Source: Amphimedon queenslandica (Eukaryota > Porifera > Demospongiae > Haplosclerida > Niphatidae). Taken from it: 33,796 bases of DNA. The DNA lies in NCBI RefSeq assembly GCF_000090795.2, contig NW_003546786.1, positions 28,123 to 61,918 on the forward strand, read 5' to 3'. This document shows positions 20,260 through 30,603 of this stretch, in pieces; the first letter of the stretch is position 1; each line of letters starts with the position of its first letter. The position numbers and the translations under genes were made by a program. The notes beneath the pieces were generated by a model that was not told the origin of the DNA, searched no databases, and worked only from the letters and a program-made list of their open reading frames with translations.

Positions 20260-21682
20260 ATGGAGGCAGCAGTAAAAGAAGTTTCAAGTTTGCTTGGTTA
20301 TCCTTCTCTTAAGGAAGAACGGTTGTACTCTATTAAGGCATTTATGGAAGGAAGAGATGTTTTTGTAACCTTGCCCACAGGCTTTGGCAAGTTAGCCTGC
20401 GTTACATGTCTCCCACATGCTATAGATGTATACCAAGGAAGGACACCTCATAATAATCAATCATTATAGTTGTTTCTCCTTTAACTGCTCTCATTTGTGA
20501 TCAACTTACAGAATTTTGAGTAAAAATATATCCGCTGGCTAACTTGATTATGAATCTTCTCCTGAAACTAAGAAGAATGTGACTGCTGGATTTACTCAAT
20601 TGTATTTCAGTCCAGAGCAACTGGTTGAGAATTGGAGATGTATCTTTTCGTCTTAAGTATATAACGAACGATTGATTTGGCTGATCATTGATGAGGCGCA
20701 TTGTGTGGTGAAATGGAAAGTAAAGTTGTTCTTTAATGTTCATGCACAGCCTTTAACTAGCATAATTTCATTTATAGGGGATTATCATTTAGGGAGGCAT
20801 TCCCACAAATTCAAGAAGTTAAAAGTCTGATGCCATCTACTGTGGGAGTTATGGCTTTAACTGCAAAAGCTTCAAAACCTTTGAGAATGAAAGTGGAGTT
20901 GTTACTAGGAATGAGAAACCCATTTACTATTTTAAGGTCTGCTGAAAAAAAATATAGCACTTACTCTCCTGAAAAACAAAATATAGCACTTACTTTATTT
21001 CTAATACTGGGGGGGGTACAATGAATATGAAGTTCTGAAGGTTTTTCAATTGATTCTGGAATAGATTTGTCAGAAGCTGATAGACTTACCCAGAATTATG
21101 ATATTTTGTAAGCAAAAGACTGACTGTCCAAAGCTGTATATGTATTTCAAAATGTGTATGCGACCATACTTCACCAATCCACGAGGGACTTTATCAGATG
21201 TTGTTGAAGCACGTCTTGTGGATATGTTTTTTAAAGGCACAGATGAAGACATAAAGAAGAAAATTATAGCCAGTTTTACCAAGTCATCTAATCTCCAAAT
21301 TGTAATTTGTACAGAGGCTTTTGGTATGGGTATCAATTGCCACAATGTTCAGCTTGTTATACATTACAGTGTTCCTTCTGATCCTGAAACTTACAATCAA
21401 CAAATTGGGAGAGCAGGCAGGATTGAAGATAACTCTTATGCTATTATGCTACATGCAAAACATCTGATGCAAAACTGTGAACCATCTATGGTAGGCTACA
21501 TTAAGAATAAGAGTTCTTGCAGGCATCCGGTACTATTTCGTGACTTTGAAGGGACTGTTATACTTACTAGTTTAAAGAAAAGTTGCAGATGGTGTGACAT
21601 ATGCATGACAGAATGTAAATGTAAAAAATGCCTTGAATCACTTCAACAAATAGACACATTTCTTCCTGCCTTTTTTAATTAA
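20260..21682 (+). pseudogene. RecQ-like DNA helicase pseudogene
   Basis: Superfamily 2 helicase motifs appear in the right order but in shifting frames. The N-terminal piece 20260-20469 has EGRDVFVTLPTGFGKL at the Walker A site, where the usual serine or threonine after GK is leucine. Motif Ia, VSPLTALICDQL, follows in another frame near 20470. SPEQL lies near 20610 and the DEAH box (LIIDEAHC) at 20690-20701. The motif III region VMALTAKASKP is near 20850. The C-terminal helicase lobe is the open piece 21098-21682, with VICTEAFGMGIN and YNQQIGRAGR (motifs V and VI), then a Cys-rich end containing CDICMTECKCKKC. Frameshifts at about 20465 and 20600-20830, several stops and the Walker A change argue it is dead, although short introns could account for some breaks. 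It converges on the DUF6589 gene with 285 bp between stop codons. Confidence 0.85.
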
Positions 21683-21967
21683 AAAATTCTAAACTGTATG
21701 CATCTAAATTGTAATAATTATTATCATTCATGAATATTATTTTGAAATTAATATATACATGTACATACATTACGGTCTCATATCAATCATTTTCTTATGA
21801 TAAACAAATGTTCCTCCATCCACTTACGCAATTTTGGGCTCTGCTTTGTAGATGAAATGATGTTTATGTTAACAGACTTGAAACAGCTGTGTGACCTTTC
21901 TGGGCAATATGAAAAGACGTTAGCATTGATCAATTACTTAATTAGGATCCTCCTATCTTTATCTGCA

Positions 21968-23476
21968 CTAGTGAAAGAGTGACATCCTGAAATGTTTGCC
22001 ACTTTTGTCGGTATCATATTGAGACAGCAAGCTATGCAATACACCAATACATTGACCAACCTGTTGTAATGCTGCTTTCGTTTTATTAGCTCCCAATGTT
22101 GAAACTGCTTGCTTACAAATCTTATTCAAATGTTCTAAGTATAAATCAGATGAAATATTCCTCCCAGGAAGCCCGTGAATATTGACACATCTTGACCATA
22201 TCAGCTGGTTCACCTGCCTTTGTGGCAAAAAGAAGTGGTATTGTGCTAGAAGGTTAAGTGCTTCTATACTATAGTTTTTTCTTCTCCTTGCTTTAAAGAC
22301 TAGCATTAGATAGTGCAAACAGCATAAAATTTTTTCCCCGTCTCCTTCCCTAATACCATCTACAAACTCCATAAACAATAGGACCTGTGACAATATTTGC
22401 ATAGTGTAACGTTTCACATCATCTCCATCTACATCATCATCCTGGTCACAGTAGGCAAAAATATCCACAAAACATAAATAGATCTGCTTTGTTACTTCCT
22501 CAATAACTTGTTTTCTGCTTTCCACCGGTTTAGCCCAAAGATCTTTAGTCAGAACTGGATGAACAGGAATGTTATCAGTCGAATTCATTTGTAAAACAGT
22601 CATCACTGCAGTAACTATGTGACTTTCAACAACTGAAAGAAAAAACTCCTCACAAGCATTACAATCTTCTGCAGCTATTGCAGAAGTGTTTCTGCGATTG
22701 ATCATGTTCCTTAATTGACACAAAGTCCCTTTATCCATAAAGCTTTTCGTGTCATACATCCAGGACCATATCATCTACAAGTAAAAAATAAAATAAATCA
22801 AAATGTGTCTTCAGTAATTTTAAATTCTAAATTCCAGCAAAAACATCATATATACATGTTCATGTCAGTACTTGAAAATAACTAACCTCCAAAAAAATCT
22901 TTTTGACATGCCAAGCCTCACAAACAGGCACAAAGCCATCCAACGTAGTGGCAGCATTGATGCTATTTCTTATTCCTTCTCTTGCTGACTGCACGTTTTC
23001 TGGTAAGTTGATCCATAGGCAGCTACAGAATCTTGAATTAACCAGGGCTCATTAATTATTCATAAAAATTAGGGGTGTGGTCAATTAATAAAATGACTAA
23101 AAAGTCATTTGATAGCTCACAAGTCAGTTACCACACTGAAATAACTGTAAAGTGGAGCTGATACAAAGTATAAACAGTTGTGGCTATAAAAAATGAATTC
23201 TAGTGATGATCTCACTCCTAATGATAACACAAACCTTTTGGGTGTGGTTTTGGTTGAAACCTACCGGGGCAAAGCCCTGGCTTGCCAGGGCCTATAGCCG
23301 CCTGTGAGTTGATCCCCACCAAATAATATCTTGTGAACGACTCGAGATACTTCCACACCACTTTCTGGATCTGTAATAGAACCCTGCTTTATTGGGACAT
23401 AACAATGTAGTTGCATCATAATATCCATCATCTCCTCCAATATGTTCTCGTTCTTAAGAATGACACCCAATGGTAC
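21968..23476 (-). pseudogene. DUF6589-family gene remnant, broken by a MITE and a frameshift
   Basis: The final exon 21968-22774 encodes 268 residues with FKARRRKNYSIEALNLLAQY, LIWSRCVNIHGLPGRNI and DLYLEHLNKICKQAV, which match the conserved C-terminal part of the DUF6589 family as I know it. A 112-bp intron (22775-22886, GT-AG on the minus strand, phase 0) separates it from an exon ending DGFVPVCEAWHVKKIFLE. Farther upstream, 23304-23476 encodes VPLGVILKNENILEEM through VVHKILFGGDQLT, preceded by an acceptor site (ttag). Between these two pieces lies a 289-bp insertion (listed separately), and the text just after it needs a one-base shift near 22990 to stay in frame. Function of the domain is unknown; it is found in expanded families in animals and fungi. 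No upstream exons are recognisable, so the 5' end is lost or far away. Confidence 0.8.
23015..23303. mobile_element. 289-bp MITE inserted into the GGDQLT motif of the DUF6589 gene
   Basis: The flanking text gtaagttgatcc (23003-23014) recurs as gtgagttgatcc (23304-23315), the reverse complement of the codons for GDQLT, with one mismatch. Just inside are inverted ends: AGGCAGCTACAG on the left (23017-23028) and AGGCGGCTATAG on the right (minus strand from 23303), 10 of 12 equal. A perfect 8-bp stem, gccctggc and gccagggc around tt, lies at 23274-23291 near the right end. A target duplication of about 11-14 bp is long, closest to the 9-11 bp of MULE-type elements, but the class is not certain. 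Confidence 0.65.
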
Positions 23477-23522
23477 CTAAATCAGTTCAAATAAATAAAA
23501 AAAATTGTATTAAATAAGAAAA

Positions 23523-24170
23523 AGTAGGGTTGTCAAAAAATAAAAGAAACAAGGGGGTTGAGTTCAACCATAATAATAATTAATAGTTCAATTAATAATT
23601 ATAAACGTTAATTAATAAAAAATAATAATTCATAAAAGTAGTACAAAGATTTCAAACCCTACTCTGCAGAAAATGATAATAGGCAGAAATAGAATTTTAA
23701 TAATAATTATGCCTTTGTACCTATTGATTGCTCTACTACATTTCTATGATGTAAATTAATTATTGTTAAATATAAATAAAACTTTTCAGCTAGTATTGAT
23801 TGAATAAATTATTGTCATGACAATTAAAACATCTAAATTATATATAATTATTTGGCTATTGCATTCTTTAATGTTTGTGATTCAGTACAATATCTAAAAA
23901 ATAAATGTATAAGAGTTGTAATTGGACTCGCCACAGTTGTGTAGGCCGAAACTAAGCAGTTTGGTTATCAATCTTTCATTAAAATTTGTCATTTTACAGG
24001 AAACAATACTCCTTCATAAAATTCTGCAAAGTAGGGTTTGAAATCTTTGTACAATTTTTATGAATTATTATTTTTTATTAATTAACGTTTATAATTATTA
24101 ATTGAACTATTAATTATTATTATGTTTGAACTCAACCCCCTTGTTTCTTTTATTTTTGACAACCCTACTT
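23523..24170. mobile_element. Pair of ~150-bp repeats in inverted orientation (foldback or two MITEs)
   Basis: The stretch 23523-23672 is repeated almost exactly, as reverse complement, at 24022-24170, with 349 bp between. Shared landmarks are agtagggttgtcaaaaa, gaaacaagggggttgagttc and gtacaaagatttcaaaccct. Each arm also begins with agtagggtt and ends, about 140 bp on, with aaccctact, so each could itself be a small palindromic-ended MITE. No convincing target duplication was seen at the outer ends. The loop is AT-rich and noncoding. Confidence 0.8.
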
Positions 24171-24751
24171 ATTCTTCTTTAATAGAAATTTTTTTATTTA
24201 CTTGTTTCCATACTTTTTATTAAATTTTATTAATTAATAATCCTTTTTATTAATAATTATAGAATTATTAATAATTAATTTATAAATTTATTTATTTTGA
24301 TTTTTTGAATCATTAATTATAGCCCAGCTCATAATTTTCATCATTATTAATTAATTAATAATCCTTTTTATTAATAATTACAAATTTTGCCTTAGTTATC
24401 AGTTCATTGCTGGAAGAAAAGAATTTTGAAATAAAGACTATAATAAGACCTATCGCATTTTAAAAACATTTTTCATACAATTACTTTTTATTAATTTTTT
24501 TTAATATTTCAATCATTAATTATATTCATAGCCTAGCTAATAATTATTCATCGTTATTGACCATTAATACTAAGATCTATTTCCTGTTCTGAAACTATTT
24601 AAGTTAACATTCTGATTCAATTTCAGTTGCCGTTTTGCTCTCAAGTTAACTACTACAACTTTCTTTTTTTAAAGAAGCACTGAAGTCAGTTCAGTTACAA
24701 ATTAAATTAGCTATCAATTTATTTTCTTCTTATTTGGTAGCATACTTTATA
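24171..24751. other. Very AT-rich region with degenerate repeats, then 5' flank of the next gene
   Basis: From 24200 to 24560 the words attaattaataatcctttt, attaataatta and agcctagcta or agcccagct recur two or three times in diverged form. From about 24600 the composition becomes more balanced. This last part is the likely promoter and 5' untranslated region of the small gene that starts at 24752. No TATA box or initiator stands out from the AT background. Confidence 0.45.
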
Positions 24752-25236
24752 ATGGATGATGCTGGTGATGAGCACATAGTTCATCCGCCACCGCCAGTAG
24801 CTGGAGATGGAAGGCCTCCACCACCACCACCACCAGCACTCCCCATCCCAGTCCGAAGAGCTGGAGGCCCGCCGGTGCTCGCTCCTGGAGTGGCACCGGT
24901 GCTCCCTCCTGGAGGTGCACCGGTGCTCCCTCCTGGAGGAGCACCAGTGCTCCCTCCTGGAGTGGCACCGGTGCTCCCTCCTGGAAGTGCACCAGTGCTC
25001 CCTCATGGAGTAGCCCCTCCTGCCCCAGGACTGCCTTTGCTTCAACAGCAAAGGCAGCAGATAATAGCCCATCTGAGGGCTGTGAATAGACAGATTGTAA
25101 GTCTTTACTATGATGTACTTAATATTGTCTTTATATTCCGTAATAGTATGCCAATCTACCAAGGAGAGCTGGCAGGGGCAGGGGCCGCAGGCCGAGGCCC
25201 AGAGGGGCCGTAACAAAAAACTATAACTTTAATTAA
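24752..25236 (+). CDS. Small two-exon gene: proline-rich octapeptide-repeat protein with Arg/Gly tail
   Basis: Exon 1 is 24752-25096 (115 codons from ATG), the intron is 25097-25146 (50 bp, GTAAGT donor, TAATAG acceptor, phase 0), and exon 2 is 25147-25236 with a TAA stop, giving 144 residues. The acidic start MDDAGDEHIVHPPPPVAGDG leads to a seven-proline run, then six near-perfect octapeptides of the type PVLPPGGA (residues 41-88). A Gln-rich basic helix-like segment follows, LLQQQRQQIIAHLRAVNRQI. Exon 2 adds YANLPRRAGRGRGRRPRPRG, an arginine/glycine-rich tail like those that bind nucleic acid. If the intron is not removed, translation instead continues to a stop at 25211-25213 with a quite different end. 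No family is recognised. It lies among mobile elements, so it could be a small element ORF, but it has no lesion. Its GC content is clearly above the surroundings. Confidence 0.55.
24872..25015 (+). repeat. 24-bp coding tandem repeat, six units
   Basis: The unit ccggtgctccctcctggag with a short variable end encodes PVLPPG plus two small residues. The six units differ by one to three bases each. The 24-bp period keeps the reading frame, in contrast to the 25-bp satellite of this window. Open frames on the other strand and in other frames here are by-products of the repeat. Confidence 0.9.
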
Positions 25237-26691
25237 CTATGTACTTCATTATAATAATAGATGTTAAAAAATAATCAAACTGTGAATTAAAAATACATCA
25301 GCGTTAAGCCAGGAAGAAAATACATTAGTAATGCCAAGTGTTTGACAAGACATAAATGCTTATTCCCTTTAGTTTCTTTCAATATTTCTAGAAAAAAATT
25401 CACACTATCGTAATGCATGATTTAAAAAAATTAAATCTTACCTAATAATCATTATTATGGACATACTGATTACGTACATAAACATGCACAGTGCTGTCAT
25501 TCATAATCTACAAAAATAACACATGAATACTTTCCAATGTGCAAACAATTGTTGTTTGTTAATGAGAACATGCATGCACATAATAATATTATTACAATAA
25601 ACTAACAATGATCAACGAAAAATGTACTGGCAAACAATAACTTATAGTGATAGTACCTACTGTGGCCATGCTTATATGACATACCCATCAAACAAATATA
25701 CATGTACATGTAACCTTGAATCATACCCTATGACAAAATACATAGGACACTTTGGAATCTCACAATATTTAATCTTACTATATATTCTATTCCTTAGGCT
25801 ACAGTAATGTAAAACCTATGCAGGCACCTCCTGCAGTGTGATACAACGACTCATCAAGGACCTACAATAAAACATTAAGTTGCATTTAATAATGAAATAA
25901 ATTTAGTAACAACAATCGAAATCCAGAACTGCCTTTAATTATATTGCACATTCCAATATCAAGCAATGAAAATATTGCTGAATCATCAAATCCTTTCCAG
26001 CTGTCATTACCTGTAAAGCATAGTAACATAAGCACATCAAATGCAAACAATGTAAACACACAGGCTAATAATAACAATAGTACAAACAGTAATGGTGAAA
26101 AAACTTTATTACCAATCACATGGAACTTTTGTATTCCTTGTAACTCCATTATAGTACATATGTACTTACAACAAACTATAAAAGGATGAAATTCTTGCAT
26201 GATAATCATCAAACACTACAAGCACAATAAATGCATCAATAATCCACTACATGTACACTATACTAAACATATACATGTATATGCATAATATACCTTATGT
26301 TTGTCACAAACATACATTACAAACCACTAACAAGATACAGATGCTCACATAGAGGAACGTCCCCTTCAGCTGTTGAGTCTCATTCTAAGTCTGACCTCAC
26401 TCTTTAACACCACATTGTAGTCCTAAGTATACCTGTATAAATTATGAATGTGAGATACAAGTACTAACTAATAATGATAATGGTAGCATCTACAATGTTT
26501 CTGATTGGATCATACATGTATGTGCATGCATGTATTTTAGACATAATATTGCTTACTAATGCTAACCTCAGTTAAGATACTTTCATGACCTCCTTCATAT
26601 AAAATATCATTGTGTGCATAAAGTATTTCCAATGTGCAAACAATATTTTTTTAATGAGAACATGCACATGTTACAACAATCATCAATACAA
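25237..26691. other. Noncoding AT-rich DNA between the small gene and the Helitron
   Basis: About 1.45 kb without a credible gene. A direct repeat is present: tttccaatgtgcaaacaat and ttaatgagaacatgc occur near 25530-25575 and again near 26625-26665. Another shared block links 26309-26345 with 27035-27070 (caaacaagat or aacaagat, then ccaga or acaga). A small hairpin, gcagg cacct cctgc, is at 25820-25834. The Asn-rich open frame at 25944-26189 starts without ATG and is not called. Confidence 0.45.
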
Positions 26692-26880
26692 GATGCGCAA
26701 CATCAGCTGGCAAGCATTTATTATGCGCACAGCATTCATGGCAGCATCATTCAAATGCGCAACATCAGCCGGCAAACATTAACTTAATAATGCGCACAGC
26801 ATTGATGGCAGCATTATGTGCAACATCAGCTGGCAAGCATTTACATACATGTAATGCGCACAGTATTGATGGCAGCATTA
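26692..26880 (+). repeat. About 63-bp tandem repeat, three units
   Basis: Three units each contain gcaacatcagctggcaagca (the middle one with ccggcaaaca), then aatgcgcacagcattgatgg, then cagcat. The unit boundaries fall near 26692, 26754 and 26816. Confidence 0.85.
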
Positions 26881-27412
26881 ACATGCATGATGATCATTAT
26901 TATATGTACAGAATTACTGCTTGAATAATACTAAATGTAAAATAACAACTTTTAATGTTACTCAAAAATTTTTCATGTCATGATTTCAAATTTTGTCAGC
27001 AGAGCCAAGATCCATAAGCATCAGTTATTTGTAATAAACATGTAGTACAAGCCACAAACAAGATCCAGATTTGATAATGACAGCTTCCTCCCTTCCTAAC
27101 CCTCTGTCCTACATAAATGATAGTCACACAAATTTGAATCAATGCTAAACTCTAATGAACAGTAAACCTCTTTCACACCCTCTCCCTGTCCATCATAGCA
27201 ACAAGTAAACAATATTTACTGTTATTTGTTATACCTTGATTAATCTCACTTCCTGAATGCAGTTAGATCTCTTCATACTGAGCAATACTGGATGGATATG
27301 CACCAATGGTTTTCAGACACACTCACACATCACTCACATTGTACAACATGCAGTGAAATATAAATGATGGACCTCCCATAAACCATACCCACTTTCCATC
27401 AACAATCAATGC
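26881..27412. other. Noncoding DNA downstream of the Helitron coding region
   Basis: There are no open frames of note. It probably contains the 3' part of the Helitron (minus strand), but I could not fix the CTRR end with its preceding hairpin. Confidence 0.4.
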
Positions 27413-28121
27413 TTAAGAAATATTAATAGACTTAACTGCTTGGAAATGATTAGTACCAACATGCTTCAAATACAAAGCAGGTGTATTAGTATCACAAGGA
27501 ATGCCATATAATGTTTGGGTTCCATATCTAGCCCAGCCAACAAAAGTAGGAGTTAGTGAATATGAATATATGGTTGTACCTAATATTGCAGATAATGTAA
27601 AAATCTCTGTGTCAGTGGCCCACACACATTTTCTATACATTTTGGACTTCATTATGTAATCATATATGCTTGAATATCTGGTTGCACTTAATGTACTATT
27701 AGACAATTCTTCTTCAAAGTTTGGCATATTACTAACAATTGCTTTACGTAATTCGTAATGCTGAGAAATTGACCCAGAGATGAGATATGAAAGGGCATAA
27801 AATAAACAGTTCCCATCACCAGGGACATCAAGAGTACTATTAGGAACTCTTTCATCTGACAATGGTGTTGTTGGACTACCAGGTAAAATTCTAGCAGCTG
27901 TGACAAATTTGAGATTTAAAATCTCACACCACCTTCTTTGATATTCTTCATTACCAGGGTAATAAACATAATCCCATTGTCTCCTTCTCACATAATCTGG
28001 GTTGGGAGGCTCTTCATAAGTAAAGATGACATCATCATCTTTTTTTGGATTACTTGTCTTTAATTTAATGCTTGACAGTTTTATAGATACAATCAGACTA
28101 CTACTACAATGGTCATTTTTT
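27413..28121 (-). pseudogene. OTU-type cysteine protease region of the Helitron
   Basis: The open frame begins after a stop at about 28122 and runs to TAA at 27413. Counting from the GTG at 27989-27991 as residue 1, the conserved text LDVPGDGNCLFYAL carries the expected catalytic Cys at residue 62 and the Asp before GNC at 59. NHFQAVKSI near the end supplies the His at 182. This is the D-C-H layout of OTU deubiquitinase-like proteases. OTU domains are known as passengers of Helitrons and other elements; their role there is unproven. All three catalytic positions are kept. There is no clear ATG at the start, and a run of seven T (28116-28122) separates this frame from upstream coding text, so it was probably once fused to the helicase. 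It might still be expressed only by internal initiation. Confidence 0.75.
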
Positions 28122-28204
28122 TACAACACACTTGGTTTTATCATCTTTTGGTTTACATTTAATGTTTGAGAGTTTTATAGATACAATGAGACTACTACAA
28201 CTAT
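28070..28204 (-). repeat. About 90-bp imperfect duplication between helicase and OTU regions
   Basis: gagttttatagatacaatg in the right copy and cagttttatagatacaatc in the left copy, each followed by agactact and flanked by similar text. On the minus strand both copies encode SLIVSIKLS then (N/S)IK, in frames that differ by one base. Confidence 0.7.
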
Positions 28205-28245
28205 CATCATCTTTGACATTAAATTTGGTTTTTAGGTCTTTCAAA

Positions 28246-30600
28246 TTAATTTGAAGCAATTAATTTATCATCTTTTTTTGAGCGAGGCAATACCAAAGCA
28301 GTATTGTCAGTACTACTGTCTACATCAACTTTTCTTTTTTGGGGGCAAGGCTTATTTAAAGCATTATTGTCACATATTTTACTCTTTTTGGGGCGATTAG
28401 ACTTTTGTAAATCAGTACTCTTACGTTTATTGCTACTAACAGTACTGTTACTAGTACTTTGTACATGACTTACAGACACCTTGGCATTCTTACTACAAGG
28501 TTCACCATCATCTATTATACCAGTCACTTGAATCTTTCTCTTCTTTCCTTTACTTTTCTTGATTTGAGGTAAGTCATTCCGAAAATTAGTTCTCAGTCTG
28601 TTAATTTCATTAATGCACGAATTACTAACTTTAACAGAGAGAGGATCAAATGATAATAAATGTAATCCTTTTAATGTACGTACACGAGACAATGCAACAT
28701 ATGCCATACCATCCCCAAAAACATCAGTCGATAAATCAATAATGGCTGCATCTAGTGAGAGGCCCTGACATTTATGTATAGTAATAGCATAAAAAAGTAT
28801 GAGGGGAAACTGTTTCCTATGTATATACAAATTCTTAGATAGCATAAATCTAGATGTAACCCTTTCTATGTCACAAGGTACATCAATATGATCAAATTTG
28901 ATTGATATACATGTAGCATAAATACCCATTACTGTACCAATGGCACCATTAACTAATCCTACAGTCACATCAACATTACGTCTTAGCATTACTCTACAGC
29001 CTACTGCTAAAAACAATACAGTTTCTAAACCAGCTGTTTTGCTTGGTTGATCTTTTAGTTTATCTAATTTTTTTTCTTGTTTTTTGTCAAATTTTGCTGT
29101 GCTGCCACTTTCATCAACAACATCAACACATGCTAATTCTATTTTCTCAGTTTCTAGACTTTCTAACATTAATTCATTGATTTTTTGGCAGGCATCTACC
29201 TTAGAAAATAGGCAAATTGGAGGATTTGTTCCTTCACTTTCCAATTCCTTATATTTTTCTTGTATTGAAACATTAAATACACGACTTTTAAGCGTATCAA
29301 TAGTATCATCAGTCAGACAGCCATGCCTAACAGAATCAAGCATTTTAAAGAAAGTTTCGTCTCCTTTTTGTTGCTCATTGATTGTTAGTTCATCATATTC
29401 TACTGTTTCTTTCCATATGTTAACTGCATTTGCTGCTCCAAGTCTAGTTTTTACTAGTTTGTTGCTAATTTTATTAAATACTGGCCTACCATTAACTTGT
29501 GGCAATTGTAAGAGGTCACCTACAAATAAAATATTCTTGGATCCAAACCATTCATCAGTTCCAAATATATCTTCTAAGCGCATGTGTAAGTATGCTAGAT
29601 TTAGATTGGATACCATAGATACCTCGTCTACTATTATAATTTTTAAATTTTTAAGTGTAATTTTTATTCTTTTCTGAGCTTCTTTACTCAAAGCCCAATA
29701 TCCAGCTGTCTTTCCCTCATGCTCTATCGGTAGCTGAAATAATCTATGTATTGTTAGCCCGCCTACATTAAATGCGGCTATACCTGTTGTTGCTACTATA
29801 GCACACATAATTTCACCACTTTTTGGATGCCATATGTCATTCACTAGGCATTTTGTTGCCTCTATCAAAAACGATTTACCAGTTCCACCTACACCACTAA
29901 TAAACATCCTTAGCGGTTTGATATCATCTAATCTAAGTAGTCTTGAAGACTCATTCTCTAATAAGTCTTCACGTTCTTTTTGACTTAAAAGATGACTCTT
30001 AATTTTATCAAAAATTTTTTTTTGATCTACATTAAGCATTGCCTGTCTTTGCTCTAATGTTAAATTAGGTACATTTATGTGCATGTCAGCAATATCAGCT
30101 ACTGCTTCCATTATTTCACCTAGTAATTGAGGCTCATCATCTTCCTTGTTATCAGGAAGTTCTTCTTCAGTGAAACCGGCTTTATTTCTTGCATCGACTT
30201 TTTTCTTCCAATTACGTTCAGCTTCTAATAATTTCTGTAGTTTGTTGAAATGATTTTCAATGCCACGTATAGATGCTTCTCTGTGACGCCTAAAAGCTTC
30301 TTCCATTGTTTCTCCTTCCATTACAAGTGTGCTCTCGTCTCTAAAAGGCACAAATAAAAATATTAGCGAGTAATAAAAATCGTCTCTTTCCGCTTCTTGC
30401 ATAGGATTAAATTTCCTATGGTTTGGAAGGACTGGCTTTGATCGAAGTTTGTATTCTCTTTCTCCATTTTCTCCTATTTTATCAAATTTGTAATTGGCAA
30501 CAAATTCATAAAAAGATACATCTTCCATGTTATTTGGTCTTGTTGAATAAAAGTCTTCAATTATACTAGGATTAAAAATGTCTTTAGAAGATCGATCCAT
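28246..30600 (-). CDS. Helitron helicase domain (PIF1-like, superfamily 1), 784 codons open
   Basis: ATP-driven 5'-3' DNA helicase part of the Helitron transposase. Walker A GVGGTGKS is at residues 236-243, Walker [11 protein letters not shown] at 321-330, GDLLQLPQV at about 360-368, [11 protein letters not shown] near 607 and YVALSRVR at 634-641. The N-terminal 100 residues still belong to the linker that follows the Rep domain ([25 protein letters not shown]). The last 130 residues are Lys/Ser-rich with several basic clusters such as KKSKGKKRK, plausible nuclear localisation signals. All catalytic motifs look intact. The ATG at 30598-30600 lies just after a stop in another frame (about 30605), so in the intact element this was one polyprotein with Rep. 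As it stands the piece could be translated alone but would lack Rep. Confidence 0.85.
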   Translation of the reverse strand: MDRSSKDIFNPSIIEDFYSTRPNNMEDVSFYEFVANYKFDKIGENGEREYKLRSKPVLPNHRKFNPMQEAERDDFYYSLIFLFVPFRDESTLVMEGETMEEAFRRHREASIRGIENHFNKLQKLLEAERNWKKKVDARNKAGFTEEELPDNKEDDEPQLLGEIMEAVADIADMHINVPNLTLEQRQAMLNVDQKKIFDKIKSHLLSQKEREDLLENESSRLLRLDDIKPLRMFISGVGGTGKSFLIEATKCLVNDIWHPKSGEIMCAIVATTGIAAFNVGGLTIHRLFQLPIEHEGKTAGYWALSKEAQKRIKITLKNLKIIIVDEVSMVSNLNLAYLHMRLEDIFGTDEWFGSKNILFVGDLLQLPQVNGRPVFNKISNKLVKTRLGAANAVNIWKETVEYDELTINEQQKGDETFFKMLDSVRHGCLTDDTIDTLKSRVFNVSIQEKYKELESEGTNPPICLFSKVDACQKINELMLESLETEKIELACVDVVDESGSTAKFDKKQEKKLDKLKDQPSKTAGLETVLFLAVGCRVMLRRNVDVTVGLVNGAIGTVMGIYATCISIKFDHIDVPCDIERVTSRFMLSKNLYIHRKQFPLILFYAITIHKCQGLSLDAAIIDLSTDVFGDGMAYVALSRVRTLKGLHLLSFDPLSVKVSNSCINEINRLRTNFRNDLPQIKKSKGKKRKIQVTGIIDDGEPCSKNAKVSVSHVQSTSNSTVSSNKRKSTDLQKSNRPKKSKICDNNALNKPCPQKRKVDVDSSTDNTALVLPRSKKDDKLIASN

Positions 30601-30603
30601 TTT

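Noticed and set aside
21797..21982. Small plus-strand ORF between the RecQ and DUF6589 remnants
   Set aside because: 61 codons without recognisable motif, overlapping the end of the DUF6589 exon; no support as a gene.
24719..25216. Minus-strand Arg/Ser/His-rich frame opposite the small proline-rich gene
   Set aside because: It is the antisense of the 24-bp coding repeat; the plus strand has the ATG, splice sites and selected-looking repeats.
25820..25834. Helitron 3' terminal hairpin
   Set aside because: The stem is only 5 bp and no CTRR end follows at the right distance on the minus strand.
25944..26189. Asn-rich 81-codon plus frame
   Set aside because: It lacks an ATG at its start, is low in complexity, and has no clear splice acceptor or homology I recognise.
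29084..29677. Plus-strand 197-codon frame
   Set aside because: It is the shadow of the well-conserved Helitron helicase on the minus strand.
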